From the NCBI RefSeq assembly GCF_002368115.1, contig NZ_AP018316.1, forward strand, positions 669,382 to 733,381: a stretch of DNA of 64,000 nt, read 5' to 3'. The position numbers and the translations under genes were made by a program. The notes below the pieces were generated by a model. The model saw nothing but the letters and a program-made list of their open reading frames with translations. It was not told where the DNA came from and did not search any database. Positions 18,334 through 26,697 of this stretch are shown here, piece by piece. The stretch comes from Dolichospermum compactum NIES-806 (GTDB taxonomy: Bacteria > Cyanobacteriota > Cyanobacteriia > Cyanobacteriales > Nostocaceae). Each line of letters starts with the position of its first letter. Within the stretch, counting starts at the first letter, position 1.

Positions 18334-19104
18334 TTAGACTTTTGATTTGACCTGTCCCATACCCATAGATGTTTTGCGTCCTACTCCAGAAAAGACGGCA
18401 AAGTTAGCTAAAATATTGGCAATTCTGGCTTGTTCATGATCAAGAAAGTGATATTTTACCCAACCAACCGCACCAATTTCTGCTCCTGCTGCCATTTTTA
18501 AAGCATGAGTTTTCAGTTCAAAAGCAGAAACTAAACCTTGCCATTCAATTTGAGCAAATTGTAATTCTGGGGGTGCAAATCTGTTCCAACGTCGTAAAAG
18601 ATTACCAAAAACTAATTCAGGTAAGGGAAAAGGTTGAATATTTTGATGCTGCTTAAAACTGGTGGGAGAAATAAATTCTAAAGTGATATAATTCCCTACT
18701 AGAGATGTATTTACTAAGATGTTGTAGTCCGAAAAAATTACTAAAGGATGAGTTCCAGGTAATGAATAAATACTGCGAATTACAAACGGGCATTTTCCTA
18801 AATAAATAGATTTGTCTTGGCAAGATTCTACACCTTTTAATAGTGGTGCAATTAAATTACCATCTAAAAGAGAAATCCGAATCAGAAAATCATCACCTAG
18901 TTGTGTGCCTTGTTTACGCCGATAACCAATTAATCCTGACAAACTAAAAGGTGATTCTTGGCTATCATGAACTGCGGTTGCTATTTGGGGATTTCCTAAA
19001 GTCAACCATTGCAAAAATTGAGCATGAATAGCCCTACCTAATGTAGTAGGAATTGTATTTTCACTAGCAGCACCTAATTGGATTACTAAACTTTGTAAAG
19101 TCAT
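18334..19104 (-). CDS. cas6: CRISPR-associated endoribonuclease Cas6
   Basis: A 256-residue Cas6 that cuts the pre-crRNA below the repeat stem, leaving the 8 nt handle. It has the ferredoxin-like pattern of Cas6, TLGRAIHAQFLQWL early (a candidate catalytic His), EFISPTSFKQHQNIQPFPLPELVFGNLLRRWN in the middle, and the C-terminal glycine-rich loop FAVFSGVGRKTSMGMGQVK. The internal ATG at 19104 (MTLQSLVIQLG) is the natural start; 20 upstream codons overlap csc1. It lies 14 bp after csc1. Confidence 0.93.
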   Translation of the reverse strand: MTLQSLVIQLGAASENTIPTTLGRAIHAQFLQWLTLGNPQIATAVHDSQESPFSLSGLIGYRRKQGTQLGDDFLIRISLLDGNLIAPLLKGVESCQDKSIYLGKCPFVIRSIYSLPGTHPLVIFSDYNILVNTSLVGNYITLEFISPTSFKQHQNIQPFPLPELVFGNLLRRWNRFAPPELQFAQIEWQGLVSAFELKTHALKMAAGAEIGAVGWVKYHFLDHEQARIANILANFAVFSGVGRKTSMGMGQVKSKV

Positions 19105-19118
19105 ATTTTTTAGGCAGA

Positions 19119-19835
19119 TTATTCTGTAATACTTGCCCCATAAGCTACTCCTATAGGTAAACAAGTTTGATCAGGTAATTGATAATAATCACCGGTGAGT
19201 TGGGCTTGACTAACTAAACTTGCAGGAGGCATCACAATCCGGTTATAAAGTAATAATTTAGTTGATGTGGATAAATCTAATGGATTTAAAGGATGTTTGG
19301 TCATATATTCTCCTGATTTCTGTTTAATATCTGTGATTATACTTGTTTCAACTCGTATTTTAGATGACCATTTACCCAACCGAATCCAATTAGGAATTTT
19401 GATAGTTTCAGCAGCGATAATATAGGTTTTGAAGTGGCTACCAATTGCTAATTCTTTAGCACGACCATAGTTAACAGGATAATTTTTTCTTGCCCCTTCA
19501 CCACCAAATTGTGCGGATTTTCCATAATAGGCAACTTGTGCAGCTTTAAAAGTATTAACTTGATATGACCAAGTAATAGGTAAAGCTGGAAAAACATAAA
19601 TTTCTGCTTGATTGAGATGTAAAAGGTTTTGTTCTTGGGTAGAATCTAAATAACTGGGTTTTTGGGCATTTGCACCTTTAAGACGATAGACTTTAGGAAT
19701 ATATACGGTTTCAAAAAAGGCAAAACTTAATGCCCAATTGTGTAGATATTTTTCGGTTTCGTAAAGTATACCCATTTCCCGACTAGCAAAGAAAACGTTA
19801 TCATGTAAGGTTAGGTAACATTGGTAGAGAATCAT
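19119..19835 (-). CDS. csc1: type I-D Cascade subunit Csc1 (Cas5)
   Basis: A 238-residue Cas5-type protein that binds the crRNA 5' handle in the I-D effector. The start MILYQCYLTLHDNVFFASREM matches the first RAMP strand. Further family features are KYLHNWALSFAFF, the YGKSAQFGGEGARKNYPVNYGRAK segment and VRLGKW-like 'WIRLGKWSSKIRVE'. The upstream 38 codons of open frame lie in a palindromic repeat and are excluded. Its position between csc2 and cas6 is standard for I-D. Confidence 0.93.
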   Translation of the reverse strand: MILYQCYLTLHDNVFFASREMGILYETEKYLHNWALSFAFFETVYIPKVYRLKGANAQKPSYLDSTQEQNLLHLNQAEIYVFPALPITWSYQVNTFKAAQVAYYGKSAQFGGEGARKNYPVNYGRAKELAIGSHFKTYIIAAETIKIPNWIRLGKWSSKIRVETSIITDIKQKSGEYMTKHPLNPLDLSTSTKLLLYNRIVMPPASLVSQAQLTGDYYQLPDQTCLPIGVAYGASITE

Positions 19836-19900
19836 ATTATTTATAAGTTGGAGAAGGGGAAATATTAATGATGAATTGTCAGCTTGGTTAAGTAAATAAG

Positions 19901-19965
19901 ATCCCCGACTTCTTTTATTTATTGTGTCTATAAATAATAAATTAATCACAGAAGTTGGGGATATG
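19901..19965. repeat. GATCCCCGACTTCT inverted repeat in the csc2-csc1 gap
   Basis: GATCCCCGACTTCT (19901-19914) and its near inverse AGAAGTTGGGGAT (19951-19963) flank 36 bp. The same palindrome without the inner insert occurs at 46582-46614 and 51901-51931, beside the restriction enzyme gene. It makes a hairpin between csc2 and csc1 that could act on mRNA stability or partial termination. Confidence 0.8.
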
Positions 19966-19969
19966 GATG

Positions 19970-20959
19970 TTATTTACCTTTGCCTTTTTTAGCTACAGCG
20001 CCATAGGTTTCTGCATAGGTTTTGGTTTGTTGATATAGGGTTGTGAGGGTATTCTGTAATGCGGTCTCATTTTGATAAATAGCTGAAACTTCACCTAATA
20101 AATCGGTTAATTGTGAACCTATAATTACTTGGCTTTTCCGAATGGGTTCTTGATTAAGTAAGTTAGTTGTCACGGCTGTTGCTTGGGTGATAATATCGGA
20201 AATTGGGGCATGAATATCTGGTTTAAGGGCATCATATAATGCTTGAGTTAAGTGCAAATTACTAAAAATTTCACCGTCACAAATAACAATCCCAATAATA
20301 TGATTTGACATTGTACCTGTACGTGATTCCTGTGCGCCATAACGACGGGTGCGGAGGAGATTACCCAAAACATATAAAAAGCCTTCAAATGTAGGATCAC
20401 GGAGGGTTTCTACGGTGGGAAATGTGACTTCTGGGAGTACATGATCTAATTCATTAATTGCACTTCTCATTTCTCCTTTTTCGCTCATTGTTCCCCCTTC
20501 AAAGGGAGCATTAAAGGTAAAACTGCGGTGAGATTGTTCGTAGGAACTAAGAGAAAAAGCGGAATCTGAATAAACTTTAGAACGTTCTGAACCACTATCA
20601 CCAATTGCAAAACCGTAGATAATACAATCAGGGCATTTTTTACAGGAGTTTTCGCCATTGTATTCACAGAATTTATCTTTTTCTGTGACGTTACTACTCG
20701 TTAAACCCAGCGAACGTAATAATTCTCTTCCTCCTAATCGTTCAGGTGTGATTTGTTTACGTTTGAACATTACTAACCGACTAATAGGTTCTTTTGCTGT
20801 TAAACCCGCTTGAGTTCGTGCTGTATTAAGAACTCCATCAGTTTGAAAAACGGGGAAAGATTGACTATGACGTAACATTAAAAAGTGAACGTATTTCCCC
20901 GATGCTAAACGTGGGAAAGAGGTATGAAATTCAGTTTTGATGGTGTTTAAAAAGCTCAT
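19970..20959 (-). CDS. csc2: type I-D Cascade backbone Csc2 (Cas7)
   Basis: A 329-residue Cas7-type protein that polymerises along the crRNA spacer. Seen: FPRLASGKYVHFLMLRHSQ near the start, a zinc-finger-like cysteine group (CEYNGENSCKKCPDCIIYG) at about residues 103-121, and the family AFEGG-like 'FNAPFEGGTMSEKGEMRSA' and 'YGAQESRTGTMSNHIIGIV' segments. The C-terminus is Lys-rich. It starts 12 bp after the cas10d stop, so it is co-transcribed. Confidence 0.95.
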   Translation of the reverse strand: MSFLNTIKTEFHTSFPRLASGKYVHFLMLRHSQSFPVFQTDGVLNTARTQAGLTAKEPISRLVMFKRKQITPERLGGRELLRSLGLTSSNVTEKDKFCEYNGENSCKKCPDCIIYGFAIGDSGSERSKVYSDSAFSLSSYEQSHRSFTFNAPFEGGTMSEKGEMRSAINELDHVLPEVTFPTVETLRDPTFEGFLYVLGNLLRTRRYGAQESRTGTMSNHIIGIVICDGEIFSNLHLTQALYDALKPDIHAPISDIITQATAVTTNLLNQEPIRKSQVIIGSQLTDLLGEVSAIYQNETALQNTLTTLYQQTKTYAETYGAVAKKGKGK

Positions 20960-20971
20960 GATTTTGATTCC

Positions 20972-21415
20972 TTATGATTCAGGGTTTTCTGTTTGTTTTT
21001 GTTGTAAAGCTAACCAACGATAGGCAAATTCTGCGCCAGATTTAATGCGGTTGCGGTTTTCTTGAAGAAGTGCGCGATCGCCTTTATACAATCCACAAAA
21101 TAAATCATCAACACAGGTGGTCATAAATTGATGAATTGCCGTCAATTCTTGATTTTTTCGCGTAGAAATATCTACAGATTTATCCATTAATAAAGGACGT
21201 TTATAAACTTCCTGTCTTTCTAAAGCATCATGTAATTGTCCTGCACCTTGGAAGATGATATCTTGCCGATCAAGATGTTCGGGAACTGTGAGAATTACTT
21301 CTAATGCTTTAGAAATTGGCAAGAGAATTGAATGACTAGATTCACCAATATTCACTTGATAAAATTGGCGGTATTCTGTGACAATGCGCTGAATTAATTT
21401 GAGTTTATCTGCCAT
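20972..21415 (-). CDS. cas11d: Cas11d small subunit, internal translation product of cas10d
   Basis: Type I-D systems are known to make their small subunit Cas11d from an internal start in the 3' part of cas10d. Here an in-frame ATG at 21415 (MADKLKLIQRIVTEYRQ) is preceded, eight bases upstream, by AAAAGGAGA, a much better Shine-Dalgarno than that of cas10d itself. The product would be 147 residues, largely helical (SKALEVILTVPEHLDRQDI, MTTCVDDLFCGLYKGDRALL), as expected for a protein lining the target strand in the effector. The match of site, size and fold is strong; expression is inferred. Confidence 0.75.
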   Translation of the reverse strand: MADKLKLIQRIVTEYRQFYQVNIGESSHSILLPISKALEVILTVPEHLDRQDIIFQGAGQLHDALERQEVYKRPLLMDKSVDISTRKNQELTAIHQFMTTCVDDLFCGLYKGDRALLQENRNRIKSGAEFAYRWLALQQKQTENPES

Positions 21416-23917
21416 TTTTTTGTCTCCTTTTACCCAGGTTTGGGCATAATTCCAAATTCGTTTAACATCTTCTGTTCCTGGTTCTTTTTTATTGTTACGA
21501 AATCCTTCGTTAGAAATAGCAAAGATATTTAAAACATCTGTGACTAATTCTCTAACTGTGCCATTTAATGCTTGCCATCTAGCATCAGGTTTTTTACTCC
21601 GATTATCTAAATGCAAACTATAGGTGATTAAAAGTCGGTTTAAGGCAGTTGATAAATCCTGGATTCTGAGATTTTGCGGATTACCTAATAATTGCCAAAA
21701 TCCTGCTGCACCATCTAAAATTGCTGATTCAACAAACTCTTGATCACTGGCATAAAGTGGGTCAGGACTAGCAGTAGCTACGACTTTTACACCTAATAAA
21801 AGAGGTAAAGCTAAAGTTAAAAAAATCGGTTCTACCCAAGCATCAGTAATTGTTTTTCCTCTTGTAGTGGTGTAAGTCATAGCCATAAATGGTAAATCTT
21901 TATTTGAGTAATTGCGTGCAAATCTTCCTGCTTCTGCTTCATCCCTCCAAGGTAAATTTTGCAGTCCGTCGTGGTGCATTCCTGCATCTAACCAATGTTT
22001 ACGAACTTCCCAAAGATTCATTCTTTTAAATTCTTGAACTAATACTTTAATGGCTTTAGCTACTTGGGGAGAATAAAGATATGCTGGAAAGATATATAAA
22101 AATACTGGTTGTTGTTCTTCTAGTTTTCCTGGTGGTGCATTCCAAAATGCTTGACGTAATAGCATTTCTAAAGACCAAATTTTTGATATTCCTCGTTTAA
22201 TTCTGCCTCCTCCTAAAGCATTTTTATTGCTATATTGTTGAGGTTTAAACAAAACTACAGTATCTAATTGTTCCTCTGCTTGTGATTCACCATTACTCAA
22301 AGAACAAATCGGTTGATTAGTAGTTTTTGCTTGGGAATAGGCAGTTAACTCTTTGGCAAATTCTGAAGGTTCTTGAGTTGTGGTAAAAATCTCTAAATAT
22401 TGGGTCAAATAGTTAATAAATGCCTGATAAGTAGGACTACTATTTTCTTTTAGTAATTGATTATCCTCCGCCCAAATCGCTAAATTATTACTTAAAGTTT
22501 GTATGTGTTCTATAATTTGTTGATCATCTAAACTGGCATGATTAGCAATATAATGAGCCGCCACTTGATACCATCCATAATTTACCCCTCCTGATTGAAT
22601 TTGTGCTTGTTCTGGAGATATATGATTTTGCAATTCTAAAGTTGTTAAAATCCACACTATATAATCTTGGGAATTAGCAAAAAATTCTCTTTGAGATAGA
22701 ATAATAAATTCTGCTAATCTATCTGCACGAAGATCAGCCCCAGTTAGTAAAAAATTATGTTCCGTTTCAGTTAAATTTAATTTTTCTAACCGTTTAGGTG
22801 TAGCAGGTGATTTAGCATTAGCAACTTTAGCTTTGACAACTTCAGGAAGTATTCTAATTAAATCATTAGGGGTAAATAATTCTAAAGTTTGTGGGGCAAT
22901 TTTTAGACCTTTACCATCACGAACAAAGCCCACATCACCACTTTGAAAATATGCAGCTAATCCTTTTTGATTATTTTCTTCATCTCCATGAATTAAATTT
23001 TGCCAAACTGTTTTTTGGATCTCTTTTATATCAGGGGAAACTAAATCAGCAGGTGCTAAATAAATAACACCTTGGGCAAAACAAAGAATTTCTTCCCAAC
23101 CTAATTGACGGGCAAAATTAACAACTGCATTATGTATTTGATTAGTAATTAAGCCTCGACAATCACGTAAACGATGATAAACTAACTTTTTAGGAATATT
23201 TAACCAATATAAATGATCTCGCAAGCGATCGCCTTTTGTACTAGTAACAATTTCTGCGGGATCAGATATATGTACTGCAATGTCTCCAAAAGCCAGTAAA
23301 TGGCGTAAAATATCTGTCAACCGAAGATCAGATATAGTAAATTGTCGTTGATCATTTTCCCAATTAGAAAGAATAATATTAGTGTCAACACCAAATTGAG
23401 TATTTTGGGCTAAAAATGCTATTTCTAATAAGTATTCTGACCATTCACCCCAAAATTTATCAAAGTTTAATTTATTGCCTAAATCTTGACATAAATTGAT
23501 AATTTCCTCAATTTGATGAGCTTTTGGTGGTGCTTGTTCTTCTCCTTTACCTTTCACATATTTGTTATAATCATGTAGTGTGATTCCTAAACATAACAAT
23601 TTTTTTTCTACAGGTTGTAATTGTTTCCTCGCTGATAAATGCAAACTCAAATTCCATGCTGTTAATAATCCATTTAAAACGTGAACCAATAAACTTTGAT
23701 CAGCTTTACTGGCAAAACTTTTAGCATTTTTTTGAGCATATTTATCACCCTGTTTAAGCAAATTTTGGTAATGGATTACTTCCAAACCACCCATAGCAGA
23801 AATAAGTGCAAATTCCCTTTCTATTTCTGGTAATACCGTGTCAATAAAAGATTTTAAAATTGAGTCAGTATCTTCTGGTAAAGTTTCAATCAGTAATGCT
23901 TGTAATAGTGTAGGCAT
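20972..23917 (-). CDS. cas10d: type I-D large subunit Cas10d (Csc3) with HD nuclease
   Basis: A 981-residue large subunit of the I-D effector. In this subtype the HD nuclease sits on Cas10d instead of Cas3; the candidate HD motif is LGITLHDYNKYVKGKGEEQ near residue 130. The C-terminal helical part doubles as Cas11d (see 20972-21415). The ATG at 23917 (MPTLLQALLIETLPED) is preferred over a TTG ten codons upstream because it follows a GGA at suitable distance and matches the usual start of the family. A stretch EDNQLLKENSSPTYQAF around residue 500 begins a low-conservation linker. Adjacent: cas3 upstream, csc2 downstream. Confidence 0.94.
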   Translation of the reverse strand: MPTLLQALLIETLPEDTDSILKSFIDTVLPEIEREFALISAMGGLEVIHYQNLLKQGDKYAQKNAKSFASKADQSLLVHVLNGLLTAWNLSLHLSARKQLQPVEKKLLCLGITLHDYNKYVKGKGEEQAPPKAHQIEEIINLCQDLGNKLNFDKFWGEWSEYLLEIAFLAQNTQFGVDTNIILSNWENDQRQFTISDLRLTDILRHLLAFGDIAVHISDPAEIVTSTKGDRLRDHLYWLNIPKKLVYHRLRDCRGLITNQIHNAVVNFARQLGWEEILCFAQGVIYLAPADLVSPDIKEIQKTVWQNLIHGDEENNQKGLAAYFQSGDVGFVRDGKGLKIAPQTLELFTPNDLIRILPEVVKAKVANAKSPATPKRLEKLNLTETEHNFLLTGADLRADRLAEFIILSQREFFANSQDYIVWILTTLELQNHISPEQAQIQSGGVNYGWYQVAAHYIANHASLDDQQIIEHIQTLSNNLAIWAEDNQLLKENSSPTYQAFINYLTQYLEIFTTTQEPSEFAKELTAYSQAKTTNQPICSLSNGESQAEEQLDTVVLFKPQQYSNKNALGGGRIKRGISKIWSLEMLLRQAFWNAPPGKLEEQQPVFLYIFPAYLYSPQVAKAIKVLVQEFKRMNLWEVRKHWLDAGMHHDGLQNLPWRDEAEAGRFARNYSNKDLPFMAMTYTTTRGKTITDAWVEPIFLTLALPLLLGVKVVATASPDPLYASDQEFVESAILDGAAGFWQLLGNPQNLRIQDLSTALNRLLITYSLHLDNRSKKPDARWQALNGTVRELVTDVLNIFAISNEGFRNNKKEPGTEDVKRIWNYAQTWVKGDKKMADKLKLIQRIVTEYRQFYQVNIGESSHSILLPISKALEVILTVPEHLDRQDIIFQGAGQLHDALERQEVYKRPLLMDKSVDISTRKNQELTAIHQFMTTCVDDLFCGLYKGDRALLQENRNRIKSGAEFAYRWLALQQKQTENPES
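21423..21431 (-). promoter_or_regulatory. internal ribosome-binding site for Cas11d
   Basis: AAAAGGAGA on the minus strand, with eight bases between GGAG and the in-frame ATG at 21415, inside cas10d. It decides the Cas11d start. Confidence 0.7.
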
Positions 23918-24003
23918 AAATTCAATAATTCCAGGTTTAAGATACAAAAGTGTAGTAATTTTTATTAGTCCACGCAGGTATAATTCGCTTATGTAGCCGC
24001 CAT

Positions 24004-26127
24004 TTAAAAAATGTAAGGTTTACTGCGTTCACAAGGTTTAATTCGCCATTTTATTGCTTCTAGTAACAAAGCATCTTGGTTAAAAGCACAAGCATAAAAT
24101 TGTCCATCTGCATCTTTTAATCTGTACATTCCAAAAGTGGAACTTAAATAAAGAGTTCGACTAATTTCCCAATGACTATTAGATTGACTCCGATTCACTT
24201 GGACTAAAAAAGCCAGTAATTTTTGCTTTTTCAAACAACGACTAACTTCTGTTTGGGGATGTCCAGAAATACTCAATTTATCAATTAGAGAAAGTGTACA
24301 TTGTTTTAATTCATCACTTGAGCGATCGCATTCTAATTGAATATGAAATCTAGTGTCCGACCATTGTTGAATTTTCAAATAAATATGAATATATTTTTCT
24401 GGAAATTCTGTATAGGGATGATTGGCATTTTCGGCAGCTTTTAAAAACTCCTCTCTGTCAATTATTTCTACTTCTGCATAGGTTAATAACTTCAATAAAT
24501 CATAGGTGTAAAAACGTCCTTGATCCCAAACTGCGGCTTGGACATCAGAACCACCTCTAAACCTTAATAACTCCTGTTGTACAGCTTTACCTGAACCACA
24601 TTTATCATGACCTAAAGCAAACCAATGTCCACGTTTTTTATCCAGTTGTTCACCGTAAATCAGCCGCAAATCCTCAGATATTTTATTTTGTAATTGTTCT
24701 ATTACTCCTTCTTTTTTCCGACTCATATTCAGTAACATTCCTTGGGCTTGTAATGCACCCCAATATTTATGATATGCATCAAAATCTTTAGGTGCATTAA
24801 ACACTTCTTCAATAATTTCTCGGAATTGATGACGATCATATTCTGGATTAGTTAATTCTTTCTCTAATCTAGATTTAATCCAAGGAGTACGACCCGATAA
24901 AAGGATAAAAGCCTGATATTCATGAAATCCTGGATGACGACCTAAACGCCCCAACCGCTGAATAAATGTAGCAGAATCACTAGCTTCAAAAATTAATAAA
25001 TGAATGCGAAAATCTACACCCACATCAACGGCAGAAGTTCCCACAACTAATACTGGTTGGTCAGAATTTTCTGATTCATTCCGAGTTTTAGCCCTCTCTT
25101 GTTTATCAATGCGTCCACTAACTTCACGGACTATAATATCAGGCATTAACTTCTGTAATTCTCGGACTGTTCTACTAACTAAAGCCACAGAATTAAGAAT
25201 AATTACGCCTCTACCTCTACCTTCTTTTTTAAGAAGATTACGGATTGTTTCATATTCTTGAATTAACCAAGTCAGAGAATCACCATCTTTATCTAATTGA
25301 ATAAATTCTAAGTTGATGGGTTGACAAATTTGCCGATATCCAGGGGTTGGTTGATTTTGATATTCTCCACTAATTGTTTTTAACTTAAAGCCAGCAGTTT
25401 GTAATAATTTAATGAATTGTGGTTTAGGAGTTGCAGAAGTAAATAAAACTCGCATGGGACGCTTTTTAGGACGATTATGGCGAATTAATAATAAACTGTT
25501 GAGAATTGCTGATTCTTGATGTAATCCAAAAATATGAAATTCATCAGCTATGTATAAATCGGGATGACTTGCAAGAGTTAATGGTAATAATTCACCGTGA
25601 TTATAAGCAGGATTTTGATAACGAAAATGAGTAACTAAATGAAAAATATCAGGATTTGTCAGAATTATATATTTATGCTTGAGAATAAATAGTAATTCTT
25701 TAAATTTGTTACTTTTTTCTGCCTGTGCCACTAATTCTGCTAACTTTGCACCATAGAGACTTTCTACATCATTAATATCCGGCAAATTAAACTTTTGATA
25801 ATAATCAATAATCTGTCTTTCTTGATCTGTAACTAATTCAATAGTTGGATAAAGTCCTATTACTTGAAAATCAGGATTTAGCAAACTTACCAAATAAGCA
25901 GCTAAGGATTTACCATCACCTGTAGCAGATCTATTAAATATAATTTCTACATCACTATTGGTAATAGCGTTATAAGTTTCCGCTTGATGAGAAGATAGAG
26001 GACAATGATTACCTTCTCCGAAATTAGGCGCTTGTTGTTTGACTTTGCAGGTTTGCATACATCCCAAAGCACAAGCACCTACCCCTCCATTCAGTTTGGA
26101 GTATAATGGCAGTAAAGAAATTTTCAC
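24004..26127 (-). CDS. cas3: type I-D CRISPR-associated helicase Cas3
   Basis: A 707-residue superfamily-2 helicase that unwinds target DNA after recognition. Walker A is NRSATGDGKS (about residues 65-74), the DExH box DEFH is in YIADEFHIFG, motif III is FTSATPK, and motif VI is QRLGRLGRHPG. There is no HD domain, as usual for I-D where the nuclease is on Cas10d. The N-terminus carries four cysteines (CALGCMQTC at 19-27 and one at 42) that may bind a metal; this is an inference. The start is a GTG at 26127 (MKISLLPLYSKLNGGVG), with no better ATG. First gene of the operon, divergent from the WYL regulator. Confidence 0.94.
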   Translation of the reverse strand: MKISLLPLYSKLNGGVGACALGCMQTCKVKQQAPNFGEGNHCPLSSHQAETYNAITNSDVEIIFNRSATGDGKSLAAYLVSLLNPDFQVIGLYPTIELVTDQERQIIDYYQKFNLPDINDVESLYGAKLAELVAQAEKSNKFKELLFILKHKYIILTNPDIFHLVTHFRYQNPAYNHGELLPLTLASHPDLYIADEFHIFGLHQESAILNSLLLIRHNRPKKRPMRVLFTSATPKPQFIKLLQTAGFKLKTISGEYQNQPTPGYRQICQPINLEFIQLDKDGDSLTWLIQEYETIRNLLKKEGRGRGVIILNSVALVSRTVRELQKLMPDIIVREVSGRIDKQERAKTRNESENSDQPVLVVGTSAVDVGVDFRIHLLIFEASDSATFIQRLGRLGRHPGFHEYQAFILLSGRTPWIKSRLEKELTNPEYDRHQFREIIEEVFNAPKDFDAYHKYWGALQAQGMLLNMSRKKEGVIEQLQNKISEDLRLIYGEQLDKKRGHWFALGHDKCGSGKAVQQELLRFRGGSDVQAAVWDQGRFYTYDLLKLLTYAEVEIIDREEFLKAAENANHPYTEFPEKYIHIYLKIQQWSDTRFHIQLECDRSSDELKQCTLSLIDKLSISGHPQTEVSRCLKKQKLLAFLVQVNRSQSNSHWEISRTLYLSSTFGMYRLKDADGQFYACAFNQDALLLEAIKWRIKPCERSKPYIF

Positions 26128-26233
26128 GGTGAAGTAAGTATTTATTTGGATGAGATTAATGTAATACTTCTCGAAAAAGAAATGTTATCAAAAAATGACT
26201 ATATTTCATTAAAAATCTAGTGAAAGTGGGTAA

Positions 26234-26287
26234 ATTAAACCATCAGGGCGCGGAAACCGCACCCCTACAGGAAATGATGGTTTTAAT
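26234..26287. repeat. short inverted-repeat element upstream of cas3
   Basis: ATTAAACCATCA (26234-26245) and its near inverse TGATGGTTTTAAT (26275-26287) flank a GC-rich core (gcgcggaaaccgca). It lies about 110 bp upstream of the cas3 start and may sit in the promoter region. Confidence 0.6.
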
Positions 26288-26304
26288 GCTGATATAAATA
26301 ACTT

Positions 26305-26559
26305 CTATGCAGCAATTGGTAAGAAGCCTATGGGAATCAAGCTTATACGCCAATAACGCCTATTAGATGGACTTATATCTACAATTTCAGCCATCAATAC
26401 ACCTTGGGAGTATGAAATCTCAAGCTTTCCATTCCTTGCTTTTTTACGGAAGTAGTCAGCTTTTATCTTTTTCTGTGTGATATGGGGGGGTAAAATCCCA
26501 TGTGTTAACCTGGGTAACGAATCCCGAATGTCAACGGGACTGAAACTTGATTTAGGCAA
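26305..26559 (-). CDS. possible small protein upstream of cas3, unknown
   Basis: An 84-codon frame on the same strand as the cas genes. It has no ATG start: a TTG at 26559 is the first candidate and the next Met is at residue 55. The peptide (ITQKKIKADYFRKKARNGKL, then MAEIVDISPSNRRYWRISL) has a plausible mix of residues, but its first 15 codons coincide with the CRISPR-repeat-like sequence at 26520-26546. I do not recognise it. It could be a real small gene, a remnant, or chance. Confidence 0.3.
   Translation of the reverse strand: MPKSSFSPVDIRDSLPRLTHGILPPHITQKKIKADYFRKKARNGKLEISYSQGVLMAEIVDISPSNRRYWRISLIPIGFLPIAA
26520..26546 (+). ncRNA. solitary CRISPR-repeat-like sequence (candidate Cas-regulating RNA)
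   Basis: On the plus strand AATCCCG-AATGTCAA-CGGGACTGAAAC matches the 3' part of the transcribed CRISPR repeat (AATCCCC-GCAA-GGGGACTGAAAC). Both have AATCCC, a 5 bp stem (TCCCG/CGGGA here, TCCCC/GGGGA in the array) directly followed by the handle ACTGAAAC shape. The loop is 8 nt instead of 4, and the innermost stem pair has changed on both sides so that pairing is kept. The 5' third of the repeat is not conserved. A 'spacer' would start at 26547. It lies alone between cas3 and the WYL gene, 10 kb from the array. Solitary pseudo-repeats beside cas genes are known in other types as CreR/CreA RNAs; the function here is inference. Confidence 0.55.
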
Positions 26560-26627
26560 TATGAATTGCTATCCCCCCCTCAGAAATTTTCTAATCATAT
26601 AAAAATACAACTTGCATTATATAGGTT

Positions 26628-26659
26628 TAACTAAGTCTAAGCAAAATCTGACTTAGTTA
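26628..26659. promoter_or_regulatory. palindromic operator candidate before the WYL regulator
   Basis: TAACTAAGTC (26628-26637) and its exact inverse GACTTAGTTA (26650-26659) are separated by 12 bp, 38 bp upstream of the WYL gene ATG. A perfect 10 bp dyad in the divergent cas3/WYL control region is a natural site for a dimeric regulator, most simply autoregulation by the WYL protein. Confidence 0.55.
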
Positions 26660-26697
26660 GTAATACTAGAGATAGTGTATTGCTTCTCTATGTAAAG

